Source of the DNA: Gnetum montanum
Taxonomy: Eukaryota; Streptophyta; Gnetopsida; Gnetales; Gnetaceae
Length of the DNA: 58,321 bases
Assembly (NCBI GenBank): GCA_015680685.1
Contig: MNCI01006833.1
Location: 206,533 to 264,853 of the forward strand
Reading direction: 5' to 3'
Of the stretch, positions 11,526 through 22,960 are shown piece after piece. The first letter of the stretch is position 1. Every line of letters starts with the position of its first letter. The notes beneath the pieces were generated by a model. It had not been told where the DNA came from and searched no databases. It saw nothing but the letters and a program-made list of their open reading frames with translations. The position numbers and the translations under genes are program-made.

Positions 11526-12570
11526 TATTTGCTACATGTAGTATGGATTTAGATAGAAATGATTGATGAGATTGGCTAGCTCATTCCCATTCATTGCAAC
11601 TATTCTGAATGCTCCATTTCCATAGCCTCTAGTGATAAGGAAGGATCCTTCCCAGTTGGATGAGAATTTTTGTGCATGTTCATGGATAGCCTTGAGGTCA
11701 AGGTCCCCCTCCTTGATCTTGTGCATGATCAAGTCATGGTGATGTTGTTACTTCTACCTCTCTTGATAGTGCTTGATGTGAGCAAGTGCTTACATATGCT
11801 GCTACTCCATCGAATATAGGGATCCCATCTGCAATTCCTAGTTCTACTTGTTGTTCATGAAGTCAGTCAAGGTTACTCAGAGTAATGGCACCTACAATTC
11901 GACAGGAAAAAAAAGCTTCAAAACCATAAACAAGGCTATAAGCGGTCATGTCGGTTGCTATGTGATAGGTTGTTCTATATACCCATAGTGCATGGACAAG
12001 CCACTCATGCCACTTTCACTTACTATTGTTGAGCATCTTCTTGAGCAAGTTGATGATGCCCTTGTTTCTTACTTTTGCTTATCCATTGCCTTGAGGGTAG
12101 TAAGGTGACAAGAAACAATGCTTAATGCCTAGGTTGTGACAGAAATCCTTTGTTTCTTAGCTACTAAATTAAGGTCCATTTTCTGTAACTATGGTTATGG
12201 TTATGCCAAAAGGAGCTACAATGTTATCTAGGATAAATTTGCAAACTTGTTTAGATGTGGTCTTCCTTATGGGAATAGCCTCAATCAACTTTGTAAAGTA
12301 TCCGGTTGTGGTGATGATGTAGAGTTAGCAGTTGTATGTAACTTAGTTGGTGATACATGTATTAGGTTGCTATATCATTGGCATGTATCACATCACTTAA
12401 CCTTTTACAAGTAGTCATTTTCCATATGGAGCCAATAGTAGCCTAACTATCTAATCTTAGAAACCATGGCTCTAGGTCCTATATGCCCTTAAAAAACACC
12501 CTCATGAACCTCCTCTAGGACTATTCTAGCTTCAATTTTACCTAAGCACTTTCAAAGTATGTCATCATAG
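11526..12570 (-). pseudogene. pol: integrase of element H
   Basis: The minus strand encodes a gypsy integrase. The N-terminal zinc domain is visible as VLEEVHEGV, GHIGPRAM and CDTC (about 12530-12385). The core follows: GYFTKLIEAIPIRKTT (about 12310-12260), IVTENGPQF, LGIKHCFLSPYYPQGNG and WHEWLVHALWVYRTTYH. The C-terminal part ends FLITRGYGNGAFRI..NHFYLNPYY near 11526, the usual end of Tat/Ogre pol. All three catalytic acids appear altered: the first Asp position reads Gly, the second reads Glu (TENG), and the Glu after GNGQ reads Lys. Stops are scattered through it. It would have joined the DNA copy to the host genome. Confidence 0.8.
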
Positions 12571-12902
12571 GGTTGTCAACGTAATGTGGTATCACCTACA
12601 ATGACATACTATTTTGATCACTTGCGTATGGCATCCCTCTGAGCAATAGTCAAGCCTTTTGAGGATTCACCTTAGATAAGTTAAAATTTAATATCATCAT
12701 ACCACTCCTTGGGAGGTTCAATATGAATGACAGCCATAAAGGTATCCTCAGTGTTTTGTGTGATGGGAGTAGTGCAATCCACAGTTAAGGTGGGCAACTT
12801 GGTAAACACATCTGGTGTCACACTAAGGGCTAATGTTGCAATTACATCAGCTATGATGTTTTTGCTTTTGGGTATGTGTTGGACATCAACATTTATGAAT
12901 TG

Positions 12903-13217
12903 TTATAATAATTTCTTTCCTAGGTCACCGTAAGGTTGTAAATGCTTAGCTTTGCATGCATAGACTTTGGTTACTTGGTTAACCATATGTTGTGAATCAC
13001 CTTTGATGGCTAGGTGCCTAATTCCTAGGTCACGAGCTACCATTATCCCTCTAATGAAACCCTCATATTCTTCTATGTTGTTGATACATGGGAACCCAAC
13101 ACGATAGGCAAGGGGTTGGAATTCATCAAATGGGAATGTTACAATGGCAGCAAGACTAGCCCCATGGGTGGTTGAAGCTCCATCAAAGTTCATGAATGCC
13201 TCATAAACCTCAAGCAC
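12903..13217 (-). pseudogene. pol: second, archaeal-type RNase H domain (aRH) of element H
   Basis: This minus-strand stretch is open for 104 codons. It reads NFDGASTTHGASLAAIV, then YRVGFPCINNIEEYEGFI, then KGDSQHMVNQV and a C-terminal YGDLGKKLL. That is the order of the RNase H fold with catalytic Asp (FDGA), Glu (EEYE) and Asp (GDSQ), all kept. This extra RNase H between the normal gypsy RNase H and integrase is characteristic of the Tat/Ogre lineage and is the main basis for placing H there. Its role is taken to be removal of RNA or primer during reverse transcription. It is now part of a broken pol frame. Confidence 0.85.
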
Positions 13218-13373
13218 CTAGCTAACTGTGTTAATGTATTCATTAGGGAGCTTAGGATCTATGGCTGCTTGGTCATCAATAGGTGAAATTGTAAGTTTTA
13301 TAGCTATAGCTTGACCTTTTGTTGAGGACTAAGAAATGTAATAAAGGTCAAACTCTATGGTTATGACTTTCAA

Positions 13374-13700
13374 TCAGGTTATGTGGCTACTTTTGTAGAT
13401 GTTGGTCATTATGACTCTGAGTATGTTATCCTTGCAAATTAAATTGACTTGGCATTTGAAGAGGTACTGTCTACATTTCTTCAAAGAGAATACTAATGCT
13501 AGACAATACTTCTCCACTTTAGTGTATTTGGTCTTGTGGGCAACTAATGCATGGCTAAGGTAGTATACTAGCATTTCTACTCCATCATCACACTTGTGTT
13601 AAAGTAGGAAGGCAATAGATATATCAGAGATTGTGAGATAAATGTAAAATGGTTTATCCTCTTATGAAGGATAGACTATTGGTAGTTTTATCAACTCTTA
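13374..13700 (-). pseudogene. pol: gypsy RNase H domain of element H
   Basis: The minus strand gives VYYLSHALVAHKTKYTKVEK followed by CLALVFSLKKCRQYLF and a degenerate C-terminus. This matches the gypsy RNase H segment with Y-x-S-x-A-L, Y-T-x-x-E-K and A-L-x-F-x-x-x-K-x-R-x-Y. The N-terminal portion, with the first catalytic Asp, is broken. It lies directly after the RT thumb region and before the second RNase H. Confidence 0.75.
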
Positions 13701-14810
13701 CTTAAGGTTTTCAAATGCCTCTTGGCATGAGCCATCCATTCATAGTGAACTCCTTTCTTAAGAAGGTGTTGCATGGGCTATAACTTATCTATAAGCCTAG
13801 CAATAAACCTACAAATAAAATGTAAGTTACCTTGTAATCCCCAAAGCTCTTTTAGGTTGGTAGGTGCTGCCCATTTGGATATGGCCTTAATCTTATTAAG
13901 ATCTATGTGTATCCTTGCTTCAAATACTACAAAGTCAAGCATCTTACTAGTCTTGAGACTAAAGACACACTTCTTGGGATTGAGCCTACACTTGTATTTG
14001 AGGCATTGTTTAAGTACAAGATCCAGGTCATGGTCATTGACTATCTTAGACTTCATGGCTATGTCATCTACATAAGCATTAAGTAAACCTAACATGTAAT
14101 CATTGAAGATTTAGGTCATGACTCTCTGGTATGTAGCTCTAATGTTCTTAAGGCCAAAGGATATCATGATATAACAAAAAGTACCCCATGGGGTTAACTT
14201 GGTTATATCCTGAGAATCCATCCATAAAGAATAGAAAAGCATGTCTTGTTGTAGTATCGATAAGTTGATCAATACTAGGCAAAGAGAAATCATCTTTAAT
14301 GCAAAATATGGATACTTCCAATTTTCCAAGGAACTATCACTATGTTGGATACCCATTCTACTTAATCAACAACCATAATGAAACCTACATGGTAGAGCTT
14401 TGAGATTTCATCATGAACTACCAAGGCCAAATCAAGTCTAATCCTGTGCACTTTTTACTTAACTAGTCTAATGCTAGGATCCAGTATGATGTTGTGCTAG
14501 ACTAGATGTGGGTCTTGGCTTGGCATATCTTCATATGACCAAGAAAATGCATAAATGTTATTTTGTAAGATCTTGGTGATATCTTGGGCACATTGAGGCT
14601 TTAGTGACAAACTTAGTTTAAGGGTTTTCTACCCACCACTATGTGTTGTGATAGGAACCTCAACTAGAGGCTCTTCAATTATGTCTCCTACTTCTAAGTC
14701 AAGGGTTTTGACTAGGTCTTTAGATCATTCTAGAGGTTTCTCTATTAAGGCTATGTGATCTATAAGAGTCTTAAGTTTAAGATCTAGGTAATTAGGGTCA
14801 ACACACTATA
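13701..14810 (-). pseudogene. pol: reverse transcriptase of element H
   Basis: The minus strand carries the pre-RT linker (NNIYAFSWSYEDMPSQDPHL, about 14560-14505) and then RT. Visible in order are HRIRLDLALVVHDEISKLYH (about 14455-14395), SNIVIVP, LYGWI/SLWMDSQD, TPWGTFCY, FGLKNIRATYQRVMT, and the catalytic NAYVDDIAMKS with YVDD at 14074-14063. RLNPKKCVFSLKTSKMLDFVV and KIKAISKWAAPTNLKELWGL follow (about 13985-13845). The polymerase Asp pair is intact, but frameshifts and stops break the frame, especially near 14380-14200 and 14100. It copied the element RNA into DNA. Confidence 0.85.
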
Positions 14811-15109
14811 TAATATCACCGTGAGGTCCATGTAGATACAAAGGAAAACTAATTTGCTCCCAGGTACTGATACTTTGATCTTGCATATCAACCAAAAGCA
14901 TATTAAGTGGCACCTAGGTAAAAGTGAATAAATAATGTTAAAATGCCATAAAACATATGCAAAGCTAATGTAATCAAGGCCATCCAAAGTCATTAATGAG
15001 ATAAGGTCAATTTGGAAAAGTGTAAAAGAGGCAAATAAAGGTCACATAAAGGTCAAACATGGGGAAGTATAAGGAGTAAGGCTACAAATGATCAATAAAG
15101 GTCATAATT
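14811..15109. other. pre-pol spacer of element H
   Basis: No motif recognised. It lies between the pol linker and the first minisatellite block and may be the 3' end of the long interval separating protease from RT. Confidence 0.35.
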
Positions 15110-15490
15110 TTGCTAGTTTAAGGACTTAGCAGGCCATGATGCTAGTTTATAGTCTTAGTGGACTATGATGCTAGTTTATGGCCTTAGTGGGCCATGGTCA
15201 TATGGTGTCAAACAATGGTTAGGGAAGGTCAAACCCCACTATTTGATACCATTTAAAGGCAAAACAAAGATGAATAGAGTTGTAATAAGATAAATAATGA
15301 ACATATAAGGTTGTATAAAGGCCATAGAGGGTCAAAAAGGTCATCAAGACAACATACATCTGAAAACAAGCCAAAACATTACTTAATAAGGAAAAAATCA
15401 AGCAAATAGGTTATATATGATAAAATTTGATTAATATTGGCAAAAAATGATTAGGTTTTTGATAGTTTTAGGCCTTAGTGGACCATGTTT
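15110..15490. repeat. dispersed minisatellite, block upstream of pol
   Basis: Three exact-length 29-bp units starting TGCTAGTTTA and ending GGCCATGA-like lie at about 15113-15200. A single further unit is at about 15456-15488. The sequence between holds nothing else recognisable. Confidence 0.7.
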
Positions 15491-15544
15491 TAAGGCTATA
15501 GGGCTATTAGGGCTATTTTCGAGTTGTTTAGTTCCAAAAATCAA

Positions 15545-18406
15545 GTGTTGAGGCTTTCACACTGAGCTCAATGTGGAAACAGGGATCCTTAGTATGAAAA
15601 TTAAGGAAACTAGGTTTTGGCATGCTCAAAGGTCCACAATTAAGGTTCCGAGACCTTCCCAAGGTGGCATAGGATCACATCCCTCAAAAGTAAGCACTAC
15701 AAAGGTCTATAAAGGTAAAAAAGAAAGTTCTAAAGCCTTCCCCCGTTATTTCTACACTAACTAAGATGGAAAAGAGGGGGTTATCATGGAGAACCAAAAT
15801 CCAAGCAAAAATGAGGTCAAATATGGTCAAACAAGTAACTAGAGTCTAGATTTAGAACTTGTGCATCTCCTAGCTTCATTCTAAGGCAATTTGAGATAAT
15901 TTTGAGTGTCAAAATGTGTTAAAATGATTTTCCCCCATATTCCATGCTAAGCACAGTATCCTTAGCTTTGAAAAATAGGGCAGACACTTATTTTATGAAT
16001 TTAGAGTAATTTTGGAGTACTTTAACAAAGTTTCTAGGCCCCTAGGGCTATGGACTTCAATTCTACAAGTTTCTAGCTGATTTTGTACTAGTTTCAAGGC
16101 TATTTAAGGGTACTTAATATCTTCCCCCATTACTTCCACACTAGGGGAGTTACTCCACCATGGAAGAATGGGGGTAATGAATTTTGAAGGTTGAAATAAA
16201 GTAAAACAAGAAAAATTTTGAGGCTATGAGGTCCTAGGCTTTTCTAGCATAAATCTTTGGCTTTTGGGATTGTCATCTTTCCTCTAAAAGCTGAAAAGTA
16301 GTTTTTTCCCCTTGTTTTCATGTAGGGGAAGTTACTCCACCATGGAAGAAGTAAGAATTCTAGATCTAGGCCAATTCAGATCACAATCAACTATGCATGT
16401 TACCTTATGGAGTTGCCATGATCAAGGGCTATGGATCCATGTCAAAATTTAGCATTTTTGAGCATCACTAAGTGGTTTTTTGGCTTCTCCTCCCCCCTCT
16501 TCCACTCCCATCCCCTTGGGGTATTTTCAATGCTGGGGATGGAGAGCTCAACATGGAAAGCAAGGGGGAATGGATTTTAAGCCATCTGCAATCAATTTTA
16601 TGAAGTTTAAGGGCTTCAATAGTTATTGCTAGGGTTCTAGAGTGTATGAAAGGTGATTTAATGTCATTCTAAAGTGTTTAGAAGCCTCAAACAAGTTCCC
16701 CTTTGAGTTTTCACACTAGGGATACCACCCTTAGCTTGGAAAACAAGATCCCTAACATGGAAGAACCATGAAATGTAGATCTAGGCCAATTTAAACCTCA
16801 ATCAACCATGCATGTCAACCTTTGGGGTTACTAGGGTCAAGGACTAGGGTTTGGTGTCATGTTTTGGTAATTTTATGTATTTCTAAGTGCTTCTTAGGAT
16901 TTCCCCTTTTTTCCACACTAGGGCTGGGTAGCCTAGAATGGAAAATTAGGGGGAATTAATTTTTGACCTCTTGACATCAATTTCATGAATTTTGAAAGCT
17001 CCAAACAATGTCAACAAGGTTCTAAAGCTCATGGCAGCCTAGTTAATGTTGTTTTGAGGTAGTTATAGACTTCAAATGGGGTTTTCCTTTAATTTCCACA
17101 TAGAGCAACATGAAGGGTAGGAATTCCTAGTGTGGAAACACCAAAAATCTTAGATCTAGCCTAGTTTTGACTTCAATCGACCATGCATGTCAACCTTTAG
17201 GGCTGTCGGGGTTGAAGAATAGGGTTTGGAGTCAAAACTAGTTGTTTTATAGGTTTTTAAGTGGTTTTAAGGTTCCCCCTCCTTTCCACACTAGGGATAG
17301 TATGCCCAACATGGAAATTGGGGGGAAATAGATTTTCATGCTTTTGCATCATTTTTGGTCATGCATGTAGATCCTTGAGATTGCTTGTGATGATGATTAA
17401 TGCCTAGAGCTAAAATTCTATTCAATCATGCATGTAGGCTTCCAAGGTTATTGGCATTGACTACTAACATGTGATGTCAAATTTTGGTTACTTCAAGGGT
17501 TACTAAGTATTTTTTGGCTTCCCCCCCTTTTTCCAGACTGGGGATTCCATGCTAAGCATGGAAAATTAGGGGGAGAGCTTTTTTGACTTTTTATGGTAAT
17601 TTTGGCTATGCATGCATGTCCACAAGTTTGCTGGTGTTGGCCATCAGTGCCTAAGGTCAAGATCTTGTCATTTTAAAGGATGTGATGGGGTTTTTAGGCT
17701 TTCGCCCCATTTTTTCCATGCTAAGGATAGAAAGCTTAGAATGAAAGAGCTCCCCCTTAGTAAATAAAGTCGTATCTAGACTAAATCGATAGTCAATCAA
17801 CCATGCATATCAACCTTTGAGATTTCCAATGTCGATGGTCAATGTTGGATGTCAAGATTTGATAGTTTGAAGGCTTCAAAGTGATTCATGCAATTGTTTA
17901 CATTTCTTCCATGTTAGGCATGGCGGCCCTAGTGTGGATGAGATGGGGATGATAGTTCTATATCATTTTCAAAACTTTTGGAGCTTTTGGAAGCTCCAAA
18001 GTGTTTCTACAAGGCCTACAAGTCACCGGGCATCAAGAAATGGTCATTAGATCATTAATTTACCTAATTTTTTTGCTTCACCCATATATCCACACTAAGG
18101 GTGATAGGCTCAACATGGAAGAAGCCTTCCCAAACATGAAACACATCAAATCCTAGATTTCAACTAGTTTTGACTAGGTTTGGTGAGGTCTTAAGGTTGT
18201 TAGGGATGCTTGGAAGGGTTCTAGGTCATGTGAGACCCACTTTGGGGTCAAACTTATGCTAGATGAGTGTTGGGAGGTAAGAGTGAGTGTTAATCATCCT
18301 TCTTCCATGTTGGGTACTACTACCCTAGCATGGAAATCCATGGTGTTTAGCCTTGCCCATGTTTTATCCACTTTTGAAAACCCGAGGTTGAAGAAGGCAA
18401 GTTTGA
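15545..18406. repeat. ~190-200-bp satellite-like tandem array, left part
   Basis: A block of pyrimidine run (TTCCCCC), then TTCCACACTAGGG, then about 20-30 bases, then CATGGAAA and often a G-run, recurs near 15548, 15740, 15933, 16120, 16305, 16485, 16700, 16900, 17085, 17275, 17520, 17700, 17905, 18075 and 18295. Every second unit tends to share AGATCTAGGCCAATT and ACCATGCATGTCAACCTTT (about 16390, 16800, 17178, 17802), so there is a ~380-410-bp higher-order unit. No gene lies in it. The array is cut by element A at 18407 and resumes at 45014. Confidence 0.75.
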
Positions 18407-19303
18407 TGATGAGCAGCGAGGTACCCCTACACCTAACCATACAAATCATAGAGCATTCACACACGATCTAGTTAAATTCTATGGACTTTATAGTTCCAAT
18501 GCACTAGTCTTCTAGTTAGTGAACCTTGACCTAAGGTCATTTGTTGTCCTCCCAATTACACTTGTGAAGCACATGGTATGGTTAAGTGTAATTGAGGCAT
18601 ACGATTTTTATAGTTTTATGTTTTATAGTCTTGGTGCTTGAACAGAGATAACAATAAGAGAATTTAATGGCTAATTCAATGTAACTAACCTACTGGGCTT
18701 AGCTAATCCTAACATAAGTATTCGGTCCCACTTTCCATACACCTCCTAAACCCATGTATCCATTGTTGGGTTACCAAGCACTACACTACTGGGTGTACCA
18801 AGCAATAACACTATTGGCATTACCAAGAGAATACATGTTATGCTTGAAGTGGTCGTACTTATGTATTTAATCTATCTAGCTTATCTTGTTTAATTATCTT
18901 AATTAGCTTAGTTACTGAATTACATTGAATAAATAATTGAAAACATTAAATGCATAAATGAAACATTTAAGCTATCCAAAATGCCACAAGGTTTATCAAG
19001 AAGTTGATCTTTATTACCACACAAATTGTTGTGCTTAGGTACAATAATGCTTGAATAAAAATCCATACACTCAATGACTCTTGCTGTAGGCACTTGGAAA
19101 AAACATTCTAACTTTCGAATAGACAAACTACAAGAGCTCTGCTACTACTATGAGAATTGATTAATTGCATGAATGTGGCTGGTGGCTCATATTTATACAC
19201 CAAGACAGATCCCTGTGTTGATTGTGTTGTGTCGATGCAATTGACTATGTTGACAAGGCCTTGTCGATGAGGCATAGTCAACATGACAAATCAAAACTCA
19301 TCA
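18407..19303 (-). repeat. 3' LTR of element A
   Basis: This 897-bp LTR aligns along its length with 30812-31158 and 44489-45013, and with the reverse complement of 56869-57803. Its termini TGATGAG (18407) and CTCATCA (19303) form a 7-bp inverted repeat. A polypurine tract adjoins on the internal side. Confidence 0.85.
19190..19197 (-). promoter_or_regulatory. TATA box in 3' LTR of A
   Basis: TATAAATA on the minus strand lies about 105 bases from the sense start of the LTR, preceded by CATCGACA-type repeats. The same layout is present in the LTR of C at 57071-57078, so it marks the U3/R promoter of this family. Confidence 0.6.
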
Positions 19304-19335
19304 TACCCTTACAACTAAATAAAAACTCATCCTTG
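19304..19335 (-). promoter_or_regulatory. polypurine-tract region of A
   Basis: In sense the sequence runs GGATGAGTTTTTATTTAG, then GTAAGGGTA, directly into the LTR start TGATGAG. In element C the corresponding end is GTGGGGTA, so the tract was a short G-run that has partly decayed here. Confidence 0.45.
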
Positions 19336-19559
19336 AGTTCATTACAAAATTGGAAAGGTATGGAATTATTGACTAACTTTATCATAACAAAATAAAACAA
19401 GACAAAATGAACATAACAATTGAGTGCCTAGTGTATAGATCAACACATTAAAAAAATTATGGTGTTCATAACACAAAATTGAACACCATGATATGATTTT
19501 TCAAATCTAGACAACACGTCCTTTATTGATGTGAAGTTGATGGAAAAGGTTAGATAGTC

Positions 19560-22409
19560 CCAGGTGGTGGTGGCTCCTAATGTTCTAAGGGACATTTGTT
19601 GGCTTTAAGCACATGTGGTGGTAGAGGCGGTGGTGGCTATCTTGTTACTATTACTACTTCAAGTGAAAGGTGAAAAACATCTAATAATGCCTTCATTTTC
19701 TCTTCTTTACTCCTGGGATCGTTCATGGTCTATGTAGCTATGTTGATGTGGGCTGGGGTTGGAACATCCCAAGGACAAGGTAAAATAGAAAAGAGCTCCT
19801 TCACATTGATAAACTAGGCTATGAATTACTTTGTGCTCAATGTCAAATTCTTGAAGTATGTCCTACAATGCCTAGTAGTCATTCATTCTTTTGGCTAGGT
19901 TCTTTGCACCTAATCTCTAGTTGGTGAATTTCACTTTAAGAACCTTGAGTTCAACATTTGCAACTACAAGCTCTTGCTTAGTGTCTTTATGGGTCTTGAA
20001 CTTGACCTCATACAATAAGTATGAGCTAGCCACTTGCTTTTCAAGTTCAAACCACAATTATCCAATAATCAACATCGCTAGGTTTGCATAACAGAGATTG
20101 GACAACTCCATGTACTCTGTCATCTCTTCAATCTGCAGCACCTTCATGCAAATTTTTGCCTTGTTGTAGGTATCAATCCCATTGACGATGGATTGCCACA
20201 ATTCTCTCCCTTGTTGGAGTTGCTGGAGGGCCTCATTAACTTTTTCCTTCACTAGTTGGATATGCTTTTCATTCACCTCCTTTTGTAGGTCAACCTGGTC
20301 TCTATATTGATTTTTAACTTTCTTGAATTTTAGAGCCTCATTCTTCCAAGCAGCAATCTCAATAGCTGACTTCTAGCATAAGGCATGGACCTCCTCCATG
20401 GAGAGGTTATGATTCTCCACTTCCAATCTCCTTAGTTTGATGTTAGCCTTGGCAAGCTACTCCTACTGTTGATGGATAAATTCTTCTAACTATTGTTTTT
20501 GTCTATCAATGTTCCACAAGTGATGGTTTTCTGTAGTCAAGGTCTCATTTTCTTGACAAGTTTACATCAAGTATCTCTATATTGAATGAGATTTTACTAT
20601 GGACTAATTAAAGATAGTCATTACCATTTCTTCCTCAACCTGCTTAAGTTATTCTTAAAGCTGTTAAAAAGCTTCATCCCATGTCAATGCAGGGTTGATA
20701 AGAGTAGGGTCAGCAATTCAAGCACATAATTTGGCAACTTTCATAACCAAGCTTTGATTATGTGTTTGAGTAGTTTTAAGTTGTCATTCTAAAATGAGGC
20801 ATTTTCCCTTTGCCTATAGTAGCTCTGACTGGGTTGCAGTGATCATGTTTAGAAAATTAAAGATATCTAGAATTGGTTGCCCAATTTCTACCAATTGGTT
20901 TGGTAGTTCTTCATGCTAGGCTATGCTTAGTCTTCCATTGATTGTTCCTATAGATGCCTACACATATCTTAGTGCAAAAACATCTAGTTTAGGCACTGCA
21001 AGTGTGTTTAATGCCTCAATGACACAATCATCAACTATCTTTACAACTATCTGTTGTCCCTAGTGCTGCATCACCAATATGGTTGCCTCCTCACCCTCCT
21101 CCAAGCACACCAAAAAAGAAGTGAAATTCCCAAAGATTTCTAAGAATAGATGGTGCTAAGAGAGAGACATCGTCACCTCTCGGGTACTTGCATTTGACCT
21201 TGCATGCAATTACATTCATTGGGTAGACAACATTGATCCACCTCCCTCCATCTAGCTAATTGTATAAGCCACTTCTCTAACATGACTCATGGTTAGTTTG
21301 TACATGGATGGATCTCCACCACTGGTTCCTACCTGCTACTCTTGTTGTTGTAAGAGCTGCTCTTGGAATTTCTACATGTGTTCAATTGTAGTGTAGGCCT
21401 TCGGTGCTTGCTCACAAGTAGGTTGTGGAGGTGGACATTGTTGCTTCTCTTTTGTGACCATGGTAGGCATCTTATCCTTCACCATCGTAGCCCATGAAGC
21501 ACTAGGAGCATGCCTGAGTATATCATTTGCATAGTAGACTATCCCTACCCTTTTGCATAGTTTTTTGATCAAGCAGGAGAAGGGTAAGGTCTTTCTTCCA
21601 CATTCATTCTTCTTGAAGAGCTTTTCTATCTCTAGATAGATTAGTTATGGAAGATTTAATGGAAATTTTCTGCATAGAGTAGTGCATGCTAGGGAAAATA
21701 AGGTTGTCATCTTACTAGGCCTCACCATTGTATTAAGGTGATAGGTTACTATCTTGAAATAGGCTTGTTCTGCCAGTGTGAGTGCACCAAACTCTTTACA
21801 GTCAACCCCATAACACCACTACATTCACTCCTTCTTTACTTTGAGGTCACCTTGCGCCAACAAATCTGCAAAATGTGTTTCTATATTTGTAAACCCAAGG
21901 ACCTATGTAATGGCCTCCACTAACTAGGACACTTGGATGTCCTTGATTTTTACAATGGATCTTGCTTTCCTATTATTCCAAAAGAGATATATTTATCCCA
22001 TGTACTACTTCCCATTAGAAGTGATGATAGGACACATGGGAAAAGCTTGCAGTTGAGTTTTGACATCTTTTGGAGCTCATTCAAGGAATGGTCCAAAATT
22101 TAATTCTTAAAGGATTGGGCATTGGACCCCATGACTTCCAATTATGTCAAGATTGGCCCATGTGAGTGTGACTTCCAGTCTAGGTACATGGCTTAGTGCT
22201 TCACCTCACTATGAATGTTCAGATGTAGCTACCTCTTTGGGAATCTATAAGACAGATTCCACCTTGGCCTCTTCTCTAAGAGATCCTATTGCATGGGTTG
22301 CCTTACCCTGTTCATGGCCATGTTCTTGTTGGCCACTTCCTACTTTGGGTTATTTCTCATGTGGTTGCAATGGTCCTTCCTCCTACAATCTTTTCGGTCT
22401 TGATGCCAT
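19560..22409 (-). pseudogene. extra ORF of element A (env-position; transposon-protein-like domain plus coiled coil)
   Basis: Reading leftwards from the ATG at 22409-22407 (MASRPKRL), one frame can be followed for about 900 codons with about 40 stops. The N-terminal third has YFKIVTYHLNTMVRPSKMTT and then TLPFSCLIKKLCKRVGIVYY (about 21600-21525). This resembles the L-W-F-P-S-L-I-x-x-L-C-x-R-A-G-V pattern of the putative plant transposon protein domain seen in other plant gypsy elements; the resemblance is read by eye. A Q/P-rich linker follows. The C-terminal half (about 20700-19900) is a long heptad-rich coiled coil containing VNEALQQLQQGRELWQS and LQIEEMTEYMELSNL. No transmembrane segment is evident, so a true envelope role is not supported. 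Element C encodes the same protein, so it was conserved within the family. Its function is unknown. Confidence 0.65.
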
Positions 22410-22832
22410 CTGTAATCATACATAAGAATGGATTAGTAATTATTATGTAACTCAAAATGACTAGAATACCTTATCTCATAAGGGAATTACATTTGGCTAA
22501 GGTATGATTATGGCTAGATGAATTAGATATTTAATTATTAATTTAATCTTTGGTTTATTGAAGTTGTTAAAAAAGTTATGATTTAATAACATTTCATATC
22601 TTAACCCTTTGGGGGAGTTAGAAAAAAGTTCAAAGAATTTTCCATCGAAACCTTGGGCTTGCTACCCCCATGATCAAGAGCTTACCTATGGTAATTGTAG
22701 GATTGAAGAATGGGATTATTTGGATAAACGGTACATGAGTTAGAGGCTTCAGAAGGTTTTGGGCTCTAAAAAATTACAAAAACTCCTTGGGCATTATGGA
22801 TCAAATGTGAAAAATTCCTAAGTATTTAGTGG

Positions 22833-22960
22833 TATTTATAGTATTTTTGTACTACGTTGATGGGCTCAGTCAATGTGGTTGGGTATGTCGATGGAGTCTC
22901 ATCGATGCAACTGTTGACCACCATTAACTTTCATTGACTTGGTCAAAACTTGAAGATTAC
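22833..22960 (-). promoter_or_regulatory. LTR-U3-like promoter block ahead of the extra ORF
   Basis: In sense the block holds GTTGCATCGATGAGACTCC, CATTGACTGAGCCCATCAAC and GTAGTAC, then ACTATAAATACC (TATA at 22841-22833). The LTR of element C has the same order: GTTGCATCAATATAGC, then CATTAACAAGGCCACATCGA with CGTAGC, then ATTATAAATAC. Similarity stops just past the TATA box. The block lies about 425 bases upstream of the ATG. Confidence 0.5.

Noticed and set aside
11526-14810. Endogenous pararetrovirus as source of the RT segments
   Set aside because: The RT is followed by RNase H and integrase with zinc domain, and the elements have LTR, PBS and PPT, so they are LTR retrotransposons; no movement or coat protein was seen.
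18402-18406. Perfect target-site duplication for element A
   Set aside because: TTTGA on the left and TTTTG on the right agree only in part. I keep A's insertion on LTR ends and array continuity, not on this duplication.
15545-18406. CRISPR array
   Set aside because: The units are ~190 bp, degenerate throughout, without constant short repeats and unique spacers, and the setting is a plant nuclear genome.
22144-22425. Plus-strand ORF of 93 codons
   Set aside because: It is antisense to the start of A's extra ORF, which has a counterpart in element C; no motif in the plus reading.
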